NCBI GenBank assembly: GCA_905234755.1
Contig: CAJOIT010000011.1
Span: 110,692 to 174,691, forward strand
Reading direction: 5' to 3'
Origin: an uncultured Bacteroidales bacterium
GTDB lineage: Bacteria > Bacteroidota > Bacteroidia > Bacteroidales > ML635J-15
Length of the DNA stretch: 64,000 nucleotides
Positions within the stretch are counted from its first letter, which is position 1; every line of letters begins with the position of its first letter. Made by a program: the position numbers and the translations under genes. Below the pieces are notes generated by a model. The model worked only from the letters and a program-made list of their open reading frames with translations, was not told the origin of the DNA and did not search any database. Of the stretch, positions 8,194 through 23,100 are shown one piece after another.

Positions 8194-11100
8194 TTACCTG
8201 AATACCGACACCTTCCTTGTTGCAGCTTGACCTTCTGTAGATATTATACGGATATTGTATAGTCCTGGATTCCAGCCAGAGCAATCAATGGAGATTCGCT
8301 CGGATTCGGTGTTGTCAATTTCGGCAACGAGTTGCCCAGATGCATTATATATCATCACGGTAGCAATGCGCGGTCCTTCAATGAAGAACTGTCCGTAGGT
8401 CGGGTTCGGGTAAACGGTCAGGTTGTCGGCTGTCCATTCCTCGATAGCATTTTCGTCTTCCTCATCACTAGCTTCCTCAATGAATATACATTCCTCGTCT
8501 GAATATACGAACATTCCATACTCGCAAAGGCTTTCTACCTTGTAACAATACTCGAAGCCACGCGCAACATTGTCATAGTATGTTGTATCGGTTGTAAGGC
8601 CTATCGGAAGATTGTTCCTAAAAATCCTATAGCTGTACGAATCGCCATTGCCAGTCCAACTGAGGGCAATCGAACCGCCAAATGCTTCTACATAAAGCAC
8701 AGGAGCATCGGCACACAAGCCTGAAACAATCTTTGAGCAAGCTGTAGCTACCAACTCGTTGCAAATGCCATCCTCAAAATAAGCAGTGATTGTGTAGCAA
8801 TATTCGATTTCGGGGACAACATTCGAGTCTGTGTAATTGTCATCGTACAGGACTATATCTTCGGCTTCATCATTCCTGTGAACGCGGAAATATTCGACAC
8901 CCACAGGCTTGTTCCATGTTAGGAATATCGACTCGCCGTCGCTTCTTGCCTCCACAGCAAGCGGAATGTTGCACGGGATGTCCTGAATTTCGGCACAAAC
9001 CGTGTCTGAAGCAGCCGACAGACAGGTGTAGCCGGCCTGCGACAATGCCATTACACTGAAGCAATGTTCACCAACCGAAAGTCCGTCGTAGGTGATGGTT
9101 GTTCCGCTGACGGTGTCGATTGCATACTGCGAAGCGGTGTTGAATACAAGGTAGGAAACGCTTTCGTAGTTGCCGAGTTCCACAGGCTGCCAGTCGAGGG
9201 TAACGGTGTGGAATGTGTCGGTTACGATGCTGATTTGCTGTACGGCGTCGCATTCGGGAGCAACAGCGGAAATGTTCACATCAATGTCGCGTGAATAAGC
9301 ACCCATAACGGCTGCGCGGTACTTGATGGTTGCCGAGTAGTCACCAGTTTCGGTTGCGCTTGCCTTTACCGAAATGTTTTCGCTGCTGTTAGGTGCTATC
9401 GAGCCACTCTTCTTGCCTGTCCTTACAACATTGTTGGTGCGACCAATTTCGTAGGTTGCGATTGTGTTGCTACCCATCGGGTTCTGGACATCGGCGAGAA
9501 GCACGAACTTGCCTTCGCAGATATATTCAGATGCGCAGATACCGCCAGCCAGCGACGAATTTGTAAGATTTATGTCATCAAGATAATGCGTCTTGCTTGT
9601 GTATTCGCCAGTGCTAATGTTGAACTGACGGATGTATGCCGACGGACCGTTGTTCTGCGAAGTCTGCGAGAACAGCCACAGGTAAGGACCGCCCGGTGAC
9701 AGATTGTCGAATGCAGAACTATATACATTAGCAAGGTCGTTTCTTATTTGCTCGGAAGTACCGTTTTCTATGTCGATGCGATACAGCGAGTTCCAGCTAC
9801 CTGCGAGCAGGCTACCATCCTGCTTGTTGAACGAGCAGTGGCGGATTTCCTGAATGTCGGTTTCAATACTGTCGACCAAAGTCTGGTTGTCGAGGTCGAG
9901 CTTGAAGATGATGTTAGTGCCCTCGGTGCCGTAGAAGTGGGTTCCGTCGTATGACAAGTTCCTGATTGAGCCGACATTCTCGACATAGAATGTTTCAACA
10001 TACTCGCCGTTCGGGGTGTATCTGTTGAACTCACCCGGACGCATCCACGACGATGTGTAGATGAAGAAGCCATCGGTTGCGATTGCCTGTTCTGCATTTT
10101 CATGGGTTGCAAATGTCTGGATGCTGTCCCAGAGGCTGCGTGTATTGCTACGCTGCTGAATTACAGAATCCTCGACTAGAGCAATGTTGTCGTACTCGGT
10201 AATTGAACTCCATACCAAAGTTCCGTTACCGGTGTTGCTGAGGGTTATCGAATCGCTCTGTTCAAGGTACGGGTACGACGAAACTGTCAAACTGTCAACA
10301 TCGGTTTCGATGTGCGGTGCGTTGAGCGAAATGTTGAATGCCGTATCCGACTGGATGTCAACCATATTGCTGTACGAGATGTAGCCAGTAGCCGAAACTC
10401 TCAGAGCCTTGCGTCCGCGGAGGACTTCTATTGAGTATTCGCCTTCGGAGTTGGTGCGAGTAACCCTGTTCCCTACTGTAACTCGTGCGTTATAAATTGG
10501 TTCGCCGTTGTTCTCGTCGGTTACTATACCGCTTACAATTCCACCGCAGTTGTTTGCGTAGGTAAGTGTAAGCGTTACAACGCTGTCGCAGCCATGCGAG
10601 TTGGTCAATGTTACCGTATATGTGCCGGCCTCGGTGAATGTCTCGCCCTCATAGGTGTAAGGAACGCCCGAGCACATCTGAGCCGAAACTTCGCTCGTGG
10701 TGCTGTAGTTGACAACAAGGTAGAGGCTTACAACGCTGTCGCAACCTTCGGCATTTTGCAATGTGAAGGTCGGAGCATCAGTGCTGTCGGTGCTTTCGGT
10801 GTAGGTTACGCCGTCAAGCCAAGTGAATGATTCACAAGCCTCCTGCCTGTCGATGCCTGTTACGGTGTGATTAATTGTCAGGAACAGGTTAGCGATGCTG
10901 TCGCAACCGTTTGCATTGGCATTTGGCAATGTAATCTGATAGTTACCGGTTTCGGTGTAGGTTGTGCCGTTCCATTCGTAGCTGTCGCAAACGGTAACGG
11001 TATCGTTGCTTTCGGTTGGGGTGTTAATTGTAAGGTGAAGCGTTACAACCGAGTCACAACCGTTAACGGCTTGGAATGTATGCTCGTATGTGCCGGATGC

Positions 11101-14100
11101 GGTGTAGATTTCGCCAGCCCATTCGTAGGAATCGCAAGCAGATACTTCGTCTGTATTAGTCTGCGAGTTGTTGATTGTCAAGTGAAGTGTTACAACCGAG
11201 TCGCAGCCGTTTGCATTTACAAGTGTCTGCTGGAAATCACCCGATTCTGTGTAGTTTGTGCCGTTCCAAGTGTACAAATCGCAGGCGGTTGTGGTAAATT
11301 CTGACGAAGTCGGCTGGTTGACGGTTATGGTAACTTCAGCCGTTCCAGTACATCCGTTTGTGCCGACGCCAGTAACTGTGTAGGTTCTGGTTGTGTCCGG
11401 AGTTGCTGTGAGGCTTGCACCAACTGTACTTGGCAAGCCTGTTTCGGGCGACCAGGTGTAGGAATTTCCACCTGTCGCGCTGATGGTTGTGCTTGCACCC
11501 TGGCAGATGGTGCTGTCGGTTGTCGAGGCAATTATTTCGGGGGCAGCAATGTCCTGCGTGATTGTGATTTGTTCAGATGCCGAACAGCCGTTGCCTGCGG
11601 TTGCGGTTACGGTATAGGTGCCTGGAGCGGTTAGTGTATTTTCTGCCGTGTTCGCTCCGTTAGACCATTCGTAAGATGTGCCGCTTCCTGTTGCAGTGAC
11701 ATTTATCGATGTCAGCGAGCAAGTTAGGACGGTAGTATCAGAATTGTTTGTTATGCTTACCGTAGGAGCATCAGCATTTGGAGTAATCTCAATAGCCGCT
11801 GTGCTTGTACATCCGTTGTCGGCAGTTGCTGTAACGGTGTATGTACCGCCTGTGGTGATGGCGTTGGTCGCCGTAGTCACTTCGTTCGACCACAAATATG
11901 AAGAACCGGTTCCTGTTGCCTCAACATTTATCGTTGTGGTAGTACAAGTGAGCAAGGTTGTTCCTGTCTCGTTGATTATGTTTACAGTCGGTGCTGCAAC
12001 ATCTTCGGTTATAACAATGCTTTCAGTGTTTGAACATCCGTTCGCATCGGTAACGGTGACGGTGTAGGTATCTGCCGAAGTGATATTATTATCAGCGATT
12101 GCTCCGCCGTTTGACCACTGATAAGCAGTTCCGCCAGTTGCCGTAAGTGAAATTTGGGTTGTGCTACAAGTGATTGTTGTTTCGTTGGTGTTGTTGGTGA
12201 TTGCAGCATCAGGCAATCCATTTACCAGCAACTGGACATTGTCCGAACTTGTGAACGGCTGACCGTCGCTGCACGATGTAGCGGTAAGGCTGACTGTGTA
12301 GGTGTAAGTTCCTGCTGATGTTGGTGCTACGGTGATTGCATCGGTTGTAATGTCGGCTGGCAGTCCTGCACCGGTGTCTGTGCTTGACCATTCAACGGTG
12401 TAGCCCGTTCCTGCATTGGAAACATTTGCCTGCAGCATAGTGTTGCCGCCGACACAGATTGGCGTTACATCTGCAATTGTAATTCCTGGGGTGTCGCCGA
12501 TTTCAACATTTACGCTTGCCGATGCCGAACAGTTGTTTGCATCGGTTACGGTTACAGAATATTCTGTTGCTGTGGTGAGTTGTGGCGTTGTGATGGAGCT
12601 GGTTGTTGCGCTGTTGCTCCACGAATAAGTGAAATCAGCAGTTCCGCCCTGAACATTTGCGGTGAGCGTCGATGTTGTGTTTTGGCAAACCGATGTAGGA
12701 CCAGAAATTGATACCGTGAGTTCTTCGGGCTGTGTAATTGTGGTAAACGCATTCGTAGAACAGCCATTGTCATCAGTTACGGTTACGCTGTATGTCCCCG
12801 CTATAATGTCTGTGATGGTCTGAGTGGTAGCACTATTGCTCCATTGGTACTCGTAAGGTTCAGTACCACCGCTTACTACTGCGCTCGCTGTCGTCGTGGA
12901 GCCATTGCAAGCTACTGAACCTGCGTCAACAGAAACCGCTAGCACATTGGGCTGGGTGATTGTTATTTCCCTTACAACAGAACAGCTGTTGTTGTCCCTT
13001 ACGGTTACGCTGTAGGTTCCTGCAACAACGCCAGTCAGATTCTGGGTGTTTGCTCCGTTGTTCCACTCGTAAGTGATAGGCGTTGTTCCGCCACTAACAG
13101 TATTTGTAATGTCGGTTGTACTGCCGTTGCAAGCGATTGTGCCTGCCGAAAGTTCCGATGTAAGTTCTTCTGGCTCGTTGACGGTTATGGTTGCTGTAGC
13201 AATACAATTGTTCGCATCGGTAACGGTTACGCTGTATGTTCCACCGCCTACGCCTTCAAGGTTCTGAGTGGAGGATCCGTTGTTCCAATTGTAAGTGTAA
13301 TTCGGTGTTCCGCCGGCAACGGTATTTGTTATGTTGGAAGTCTGACCATTGCAGAGAATGCTGGTTGCCGAAAGCGATGTCGAGAGTGCGTTGGGCTGTG
13401 TAATTTCCAGACTTTCGACTACAGAACAGCCGTTGTTATCCCTTACGGTTACGGTGTAAGTTCCTGCCGTAACGCTCGCAAGGTTCTGCTCGTTTGTCGA
13501 ATTGCTCCAGAAGTACTGGTAAGGCGCTGTACCGCCGTCGGGCGTATTTGTGATGCTGGTTGTACCACCATTGCAGGCGATAGTTGCCGGATTTGCCGAA
13601 AGCGAGGTGGTGAGTTCATCAGGCAGAGTAAGTTCTATTTCCTTAGTGCTGTTGTTTCCGCACTGGTCGGTTACTGTAACAACTACAGTGGTTGCCGTTG
13701 TAATCTCAGTTCCTGCCGTTATGTTTTGAGAGACTGCGAGGTTACCGTTTGCTGTGCAGTTGTCGCTTGCAATATTGCGAACTTCGCCTGTAAGGTCGGG
13801 AACGGTGAATACGCAGTTGGTAGATGTGAGTTGGCGGTCGAGGTTGTCGTCACCGATTGTTGGTGCAGTTTCATCGCTACCGCTCACGCTCTGGGTTTTG
13901 GTAACTTCATTTCCACAAACATCACTTATGGTGTAGGTGCGTGTGATTGTCCATCCGCAGTTGTCGGTCGTGGTGTTTGCATCTGTATGGGTAACCGATA
14001 TAGTGCCGCCGCAACCATCGCTGTAAAGTTCGGAAACATCGTCGTCGCTCATAAGACCGCTTACATCAGCATCGGCGAAGCAATTGTTCTGTGCTGTGAT

Positions 14101-17100
14101 GTTCGCCGGCCAAGTGCCTGAAAGCGTTGGTGCGCTCTGGTCGCTACCGCTTACGCTCTGCGTTATGGTTGTACTGTTCGTGCCACAAGCATTAGTTATT
14201 GTGTAAGTACGTGTGATTGTCCAACCGCAGTTGTCGGTCAATGTGTTTGCATCGCTATGGCTGACTGTTACCGAACCACCACAACCGTCAATGTATTGGG
14301 CGGCCGCTTCGTCATCGCTAATAAGACCGCTAAGGTCTGCATTTGCAAAGCAGTTGTCCTGTCCGGTGATATTGTCAGGCCATGTGCCAGCAAGTGCCGG
14401 TTCGCTCTGGTCGCTACCACTAACGCTCATAGTGTTGGTAGTTTCGTTTCCACAAGCATCTCTTATAGTATAGGTACGCGTGATTGTCCAACCACAGTTG
14501 TCCGTTAATGTGCTTGCATCGCTGTGGCTGACTGTTACCGTACCACCGCAACCATCGCTGTAGAGGTCTGCAACATCATCGTCGCTAATAAGACCGCTTA
14601 TGTCAGCATTGGCGAAGCAGTTGTCCTGACCTGTGATGTTTGCCGGCCAGGTACCTGAAAGTTCTGGTGCGCTCTGGTCGCTACCGCTTACACTCATAGT
14701 CGGATTTGGTTCTACTGTATTTCCGTATGGGTCTTGTATTGTGTATGTTCTGGTAATTGTCCATCCACAGTTGTCGGTTGATGTGTTTGCATCGGTGTGC
14801 GAAACTGTAATTCCGCTACAATCCTCGTACAATGCTTCAACTGCATCGTTGCTCAACAATTCGCTTATATCTGCATTTGCGAAACAGTTGTTCTGACCTG
14901 TGATGTTTGAAGGCCAAGTACCAGTAAGTTCTGGTACTGTCTGGTCGTTTACGTTTACAGTTGTGCTTGTGCTTGCCGTACAACCGTTGCTATCCGTTAT
15001 AGTTACATTATATGTTCCAGCTTGCGCATTAAGTGTCTGTTCGGTGCTATTGTCCTGCCACCTAAATGTATATGGTGCCCTACCATTGGAAACATTGGCA
15101 GTGAAAGTTGTTGTTGCACCGTTACAGAGGATTTCTCCTGCCGTAACTTCAACAGTCGGGTTTTCAACCTTGGTGATTACTACGCTTGTTTCGTTAGTAC
15201 AACCATTTGAACCAGTAGCCGTTACGGTGTAGGTATCAGGAGTTGTCACTGTAGTTGCAGCATTGGTTTCGCCATTTGACCAAACATACGAAGCGCCATT
15301 GCCAGTTGCCGTAAGTGCTATCGATGTACGGTTACAGTTGAGTTCGGTTTCGGTGTTATCAATTGTAACGGTTGGCGCTGTAATATCTTGCGTTATAGCC
15401 TGTGTCGCCTCTGCCGTACAACCATTTGCATCGGTAACTTCTACAATATATGAACCTGGGGTTGTAACCTCTGTTGTATTATTCGACCCACTATTGCTCC
15501 AACTATAAGTATAATCTTCAGTTCCGCCAGTTGGAGTTGCTGTAAGTGTTGATGATAAATTGCTACATGTAAGAGTAGTATTTGTAGCCGAAATGCTTGC
15601 CGAAAGTGCTGCGGTCGGACCTGTTACCGTTGCATTTGCGCTTGCCGTACAGCCGTTGCCGTCTGTTACGGTTACGCTGTATGTTCCAGCACCAAGAGTC
15701 GAAATAGTCTGTCCTTCCAGTGAGTTGCTCCAATTGTAGGTGTAGCCCGTTGCCATTGAACCGCCACTTGCCGAAGCGGTAAGTGTTGCGGTATTATCGC
15801 CGAAGCACTGTACTTGAGTATCGCCCGAAATTGAAACCGTGAGCTGTGAATTTACAACAACATTCTTAAAGGCTGTTGCCGTACAATTGTTTGCATCGGT
15901 GACGGTGACGGTGTAGGTAGTGGTTGCGGTAGGCGAAACTGTGATTGAGGATGTGCTTTCACCGCTGCTCCAAACGTAAGTGTAGTCAGGTGTGCCACCG
16001 CTTGCGTTTGCTGTCAATGTTGTTGCATCACCGAAGCAATTTGGATTGTTACCATTGATTGATGCTGTTAGTTCTTCGGGTGCGGTGAGTGTCTGCGAAA
16101 TTGTCGCAGTACATCTTGCCGCATCGGTAACGGTCACGGCGTATTCACCGGCACCGAGATTGTTCACTCGTGCGGTAGTTTGGGCTTCGGGAGTATTCCA
16201 GTTGTAGGTGTATGTACCTGCGCCGCCTGTTGCGCCTACTTCCACATAGCCGTTGTTTGCACCGAAACAGCCATTGCTAAATTCGCTGATGTTAGCCGTA
16301 AGTGTGGGATGGAATGCAATATGCAACTTGTAGATGTTTTCGGTGTCGCCGTCTATCTGTCTGCGGATTGTATAGTCGCCGCTTGTAGTAATGGTTGTAT
16401 CGTGATAAGTGTAGGAATACGGCTCTTCCATACATTCATTTATTGTATCGTAGGCATAAATGGCAGTACCTTTTAAACAACGGATGCTAAAGCCGTAGTC
16501 CTTATTGTAGTCGCTCCAATTTAAATCGGCAAAGGTAAAGACGACGCGGCGGTTCAAAGCGTTACTACTATTGTTCTCGGTAGCACTCCAGAAGTAAGCA
16601 TCGGTGCCATAATCGATGTAGTTGCTGAAGTAGTAGCCAGCGGGCAACGCACCGAAACCGCTGGCGCCAAAGGTTTCCGATTGTGTCAAATTACCTGACG
16701 GCCAGTATTGGTTTTGTTCTAACGGTTGCCCTGCAAGCACAGCACCTGCATTCTCTGTTCCACCTAAATAATCTGTCAACTGCGTCCACTCCGCATGACT
16801 TGGCAAGTGCCAGCCAGGAGGACAGATACCCTGCACACCGCTTGGTTTTTCTGTGCTACTGCTCGCTCCATTCATTGCAGCTTTCCAGTTGTAGAGGTAG
16901 CCATACTCACTAGTATTTGCTTCATCACCGTTTACATAATAGTAATAAGGTTCTGTTTCGCTGCTCATTGTTCCCAACGAAACTTCATCACCTGCATATT
17001 TCAAGTTCTGCGCCATCCAAGTCTGGTCGCCAATCTGGATTGTGTAGTACTGGATGGTGTTGCGGCTGTCGGTCATAATGCCATAGGTCCGGAACTCTAG

Positions 17101-20100
17101 TGTGTCGCTGCGGGTCGTGCCGTAGTCGTTGGTAACCTCGGCTACATAGTAGTACTTGGTGTTTGGGGTAAGGTTTGAAAGGCTAGCAAAATAATAGCCA
17201 TAGTCGTCATTGTAGTCAATAATATCGGATGAGCTTAGGTTGTTGCGCTCGGTGCCGTAGTAAAATGCATTTTCCAACTCAATGAGGTCCTCACCATCGT
17301 TAAGAGTAATGTCTAATTCTATTTCGGCAGAGTTGTCGGTGCGCCACAAAGGGTATTTTGCAACTACCACTGGTGCACCAAGCGACTTGTAATTCAAAAT
17401 ATCGCCAAGCTCGGTTCCGTCTGCCGTAGTTGCGTAGGCACGATAATACACCATAGTGCCTTCTGGAATGTTTGCAAGCGGATACGAGAATGCCCTACCA
17501 TCAAAGAAAGTGTGGTTTAGGTTGGTACTCTGTACAGTTGTGACATTTTCCGAAAGGTCGGCACTGGTGGTGCTGTACTGGAAGCCATAGTCGTAGGCGT
17601 AGGTTGTACCCTCAGTATCGTTGTCGAACTCTCCTGTTAGGTTTATAACCGAATCCTGCGAAGCGTCGCCAGTGTAGACAGGTATGTGCTTAGGTGCAAT
17701 TACCCTAACGACGAAAGTCTTTGTATATCCGCCATAGTCGGCAGTGATTTGCACATCAATGTCGTCTTCGCCACTTGCGGGACGGGTTACTGTTGCAGTG
17801 CTGCCTGATATTGAAATGGCACTGTCATCCGAATCCCAAGTTACAGGCTGTCCGTCGATTAAGGTTGGCAGTGAGAAATTTTCCCATACACCGAAAACGC
17901 TCTGGTGTGGCCCTAAATATATAGGTATACGCGCAGCAATTGTCTGCGAGGTTTCGGTAATGTTCTTAGGCTTGGGGTAGATGCCGTCGGTGAAATCCCA
18001 GTTTTCAGACGAAAGCGAAGTGCTTAGCGCAGAGCCTGTGATTTCGGTTGTTGTCTTGGGTGTACCGCGCTCTGCATACCTAAGACGTAGCGAATCGACC
18101 TTTATGTCGCCCACCTGCTCGTCGAAGAAGTCGTCGGTTTCGGAAGCACTGTTATATTCGCTTTCTTCGGTGGCTACGGTTGCATAAATCTCGTTCAATG
18201 AATATATCGCCTGTTCGGTGCTACGGCAGAGCGGTGCCGAAACATTATGCGAGTAGGTTCCATTTCCACTACCGGCAATACCGCCCATAGGGCTCGAGAA
18301 CGTTGGGAACACGCCGTAGTTTGCGCAGTTGGTTACGGTTGTTGTACTTTCTGCAGAACCGACGATACCGCCAGCCCTCTGTGTACCTGTTGCACTTATT
18401 TCGCCGATGTTCATACAACCGACTATAGTGCCGCCTGTTCCCGAAATACCACCAGCGTACTCGTCGGAGCAATTTATTCGACCGGTATTGAGGCAATTGG
18501 TGATTGTTGCTGCGCCTTCGGCCATTATTCCGCCTACATAAGCTCCACTAAGTTCGGCATTGTTGATGCAGTACATTATTGTTCCATCGGCCTTTCCTAC
18601 AATACCGCCCACCTTGGCTCCACCGCTAACTATTTTCAGGTTGTTGGTGCAGCCGCTTATGGTGGTTTGCATTGCATATCCTACAAGTCCACCAATATGA
18701 TGCCCATCGTCTGACGATGACAATTCCTCACTACTTATTCCCGAAACCGTACAGTTTGAAATATAGGCTTGGTATGCATTCTGGCACAGCACGCCAAAAT
18801 CGCCAGCGCCCTCCAAGGTTGCTGATGAATTCATTCGAAGGTTAAGATTGTCAATATGTCCATCGGAGAAATTTGCAAATAGTCCTGTGAAAGTTTGATC
18901 TGGTTGAATCGTTATTGTATTGTAATTGCCATTAAGATTTCCTTTGAAATTGTCAATGCTGAATGCTACACCTGCCTCGGTAAATGACAAGTCGGATTCG
19001 AGCGAGAAATACATGTCCAGTCCGTAATCGGCAAGCATAACGCCTTTGTATGTTACTGTGCTTGGATTTTGCAGTGCGTTTGAAAAATCCTGCCAGTCAC
19101 TTATGTCGCCTATAAGAAGCGGATTGTTGGCACCACCAGCTGAGCTTTCGTCCAAAGCGGTACGGAACTGTGTAATCTCGCTGAAAGCTGTGTCGCCGTC
19201 ATATACTGCGTATGCCTGATAGTAGTATGTTGTCTGCTGTGTAAGTCCGGTAAGTTGCTCGGAGAAAGTTGCGCCTGTGGATTGCGTTGTTATATTGTTG
19301 GGAAGGCTGGTTTCCGAGTCGCCCCACTTGAATCCCGCCGCAATGTTCTCTGGCTCGCCTGCAAAGGTGATGGTGCCGTTGAGGGTTACCGAGGTAGAAG
19401 TCCTGTCGGAAACATTGGTGGTAACGCTTATAGGCATAAGTTTGTAGATGAATATGTTATCTACAGCTGCGGGTGGGTTGCTACCAGCGCTTTCATCGTT
19501 ACGCCAATAGAATACGAGGTAGTAGTTGCCGGCGCTGAGTGCTACAGTGCTTTCTGCATTGCGCCATTGGTTGTCGCTACCCGACATCTCTCCGTCATAG
19601 AGGTCTATCCAGCCGTCGGGTGTGGTGTTTGCATCTTCATAACCATCGCCAATGACATTGCCTGCCGAAAGGTTTGGATTTTCAGATGCCGGGATTATGA
19701 AAGCACGCAGATAGTCCCAGCTTTCTTCGCCGATACATTTCCAGTCGAATAATATGTGGTAGTTTGAGGTTGAAGAAAGTTCGATTTCCTTGTACGCATA
19801 AACCGCCGATGCCGCGCCATTGTTGTAGTTGTATGATGAGTTGTCGTTGGTAATGTAGAGGCTATTGGTTTCGGTAGAGCTGGCATCGCCGTTGCCGAGT
19901 CCTATAGTCCATTTGTTTGTCTGGTCACCGTTGTTGAGTGTCCATTCGTTCCATTCTCCAGAGTTCTCAAAATCAGATTGGTAGATAATATCGCCAGAGT
20001 TTTCGTTGGTGTTGTTGTTAGCAGTATTGCCGCCATCCTTTACACAGCGGACAGAAAGACCTGCGCTCTCACCATATCCCATATTTCCGACTTCTTCGCC

Positions 20101-23100
20101 TCCAATATAACAGATATATGCGCTTTCGGTGTCATACTCGCTAGTTGACCAGAAAAAAGCCTTGTTGCCGAAATTGCCGTAATCGTTAGATTCGTAGTAA
20201 CCTGCTGGTAATGCATTGAAACCGCTATTGCCAAAATATTGAGATTCTGTAATTGTCGGGTTACTCCATAAACTTACATTTCCTGAAAGCATAGCGCCTG
20301 CATTAGTTTCGCCTCCCAAGGCTTGATATAGTTGTGTCCACTCGGCATTGCTCGGCAAGTGCCATCCATCGGGGCAAATACCCTGCACACCGCTCGGATT
20401 GCTTTCGCTACTGCTTTCGCTGTTCATTGCTGCAGGCCAGTTGTAGAGATAGCCGTAGGTTTCAAGATTACCAGACTCACCATTCGGATAATAAAGGTAT
20501 GGGTCGGTATCGCTTGTTTCGCCTTCCGTATCTACAGTTAAATTATTATTGTATCTTAGATTTTCAGCCATCCAAATTTGGTTGCCAATGGTAACAAACT
20601 TATATGTTTGTCCATCGCGGTCATCGGTGAAGGTGTTGTTGTTATTGTTAGCGGTATTTGACTGTACATATACCGGACGAATGGCATTAGGACGATTTCG
20701 CTGGTCGCCACCTGACGAGACGATTTGATTTGATGCGTTCAGGTATAATGTCTTTCCCATAGTAGGGTCATCATCATCAGTTCCAAAAGAACTTGACCAG
20801 TAATGCGTTCCATTATTTTCTTCCGGGTCGATAGGGATGAAAATGCTGTTGCCATTGCTTCTGCTTGTAAGTGTCACTCCAACTACCCCGTTTTGAGTAT
20901 CCCAGCTCGCGTAGCAATTGTTATACAGTTCCTGACATTCTTCATCCGTCGGCATACGCCAGCCTTCGCCCCAGTTTACGGTGGCGGCATCGTCGGTGGC
21001 TTCAAGGGTGGTAAGTTCGTCGGTATAGCCGTTGTGCCCCCATATTGAACTGAAGCAGTATTTGGTGAGATCGTTGTTTGTACCGGCACAATGAATGTAA
21101 TTCTCCCAACTGTAACTATTCACGTCCTTAGGCGTGGTTTCGCCCCAGGCATAACGGTTTCCGAAGTCCGACGGTTGTGTTGCGCCAATATTCATATTAG
21201 CCCACTTGATACCGCTCGGCAAGCCAAGGTCAACGTATTCAGGGTTTACTTGACTAGCATTTGTAGTTGTGAACGACTTTATTTCACCGTACTTTGTTTC
21301 GCTGTTAATTGTTGCATACGCCTTGAAGTAGTAGGTCGTATTGGCTGTAAGGTCCGAAACCGAGTATGTGAAATTGTCGGTACTATTGTTACTTGTGAAG
21401 TTTTGTGCAAGGTCTTCGCTGTCGGTGCCGAACAAAAAACCTCGGTTTGTGACTGTCGCATCTTCGGCGAATAATATTTTGCCTTGCAGGGTTGCCGTAG
21501 TGAATTCCACATCGGTAGCGGATTTGGTTTCTACGGTTGGTGATGCCTTTAAGACCGGGCGCACAGAATATCCATAGTGGCGCGAATCGTAGTCACAACC
21601 GCTATTGCCAGAATAGAAATTGAGATACCACGCATTGTATGCATATTGGCGCGAACTTGACCAATAGCAGCCTACTGAACCGGCACTCTCAAGATTATCA
21701 TTGTCGCGATCGCCAGCGGCAGGCAGGAAGATGGAGTTGCCGTTAGGTCCAGTATATAATCGTCCGTTTACACCATTCCGTGTTGTCCATGTTACCGTGC
21801 AATAGTCATTCAGTTCTTCCAGTTCATCGTATGTAGGCATTTGCCAGCCTGTACCCCAATTTGCCGTAGCGGCATCATCTGTTGATTCGAGGTAGTAAAG
21901 ATCATCGGTATAACCATTATAGCCATAACTTGCATCATCGCAATACTTGGTAAGCGAATTGGATTCGCCATTACAATGTGCATAATTACTCCAACTGTAG
22001 GTTTCCTTTGATGATGTTTCACCCCAGGCGTAATAGTTGCCGTACTCTTCGGGAGAGTTTGCTCCGACATTGGTAGTCGCCCATAATGTGCCACTCTCCA
22101 AGCCAAGGTCAACGTATACATGACCGTTGAATGTGTCGAGTGTTTTGAACGACTTTACTGCTCCATATCCAGTGCCGTTGCTGTTGGTTGCATACGCACG
22201 GTAGTAGTATGTCGTATTAGGAGCAAGCCCTGTAAGTTCTGAAGAGAAAGCATCGGTATTGTCGGCGCTTTGTAAAGTATTTGAAAGGTTTTCGCTGTCG
22301 GTGCCATACTCGAATCCGCGTGCTATTACATCAGAAGCCCCCTGACTTAGTATTTCGCCGTTCAAAGTTGCAAATGTTGCTCCCAAATTTGAAACTGCCG
22401 AAGTAGCAACAGCAGGATTTACAACTTTACTTATACTAATATTGTCAACGGCAGCAGGGGGGTCTATATTGTCACTGTTGTTTTTCCAGAAGAAAACGAG
22501 ATAATATGTCCCTGCATCGAGATTTATGACTTTTGCGCTATGCTGCCAGCTCGATTGTCCGTACATCAATCCATTTTCGCTACTGCTGACATCTATCCAT
22601 CCCGAAGGAGTTGTGTTGTTGTCGTAACTCATACCGTTGTAGTCACAATCATTTAAATTTGACGAGAGAGTAGTCGGCACAAGGAAAGAGCGAAGAAGAC
22701 AGTATCCTTCGCCAGAATTTTCATCTGGTGTTGCACCAACTGCCCTCCAGTCGAAAACAATCAGATATTGATCGGTTTCTGTGGCATTTATTTCGCGGTA
22801 TGCATATACATATGTATCATCGTAATCGGCTAAATTGCTTGTGCCGTAGTCGTTAGATATGTAAAGTCCTTTTGAACCTCCGTTGTATGCAGCCGTGCCT
22901 ATGTACCAGCCGTTATAATAGTCGCAGTTTGCAAACGTCCAGTTGGAGTTTTCGGTTTCATCCTCGAAGTCGCAGGAGTAGATTATATTCTGCCCGAACG
23001 AAGAGAACGACATTAAAAACAAAAAAGCAGCACATAAGGCTGCAGCAAGAGAGTTCCTGTGGATTTTGTCCATATTTCTATCGTTTTTTGTAGAAAAATT

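Noticed and set aside
10867..11304. Long open frames on the plus strand opposite the giant gene (this and many others up to 165 codons)
   Set aside because: They mirror the repetitive giant coding sequence (antisense of Thr/Val/Asn-rich repeats) and have no own start context.
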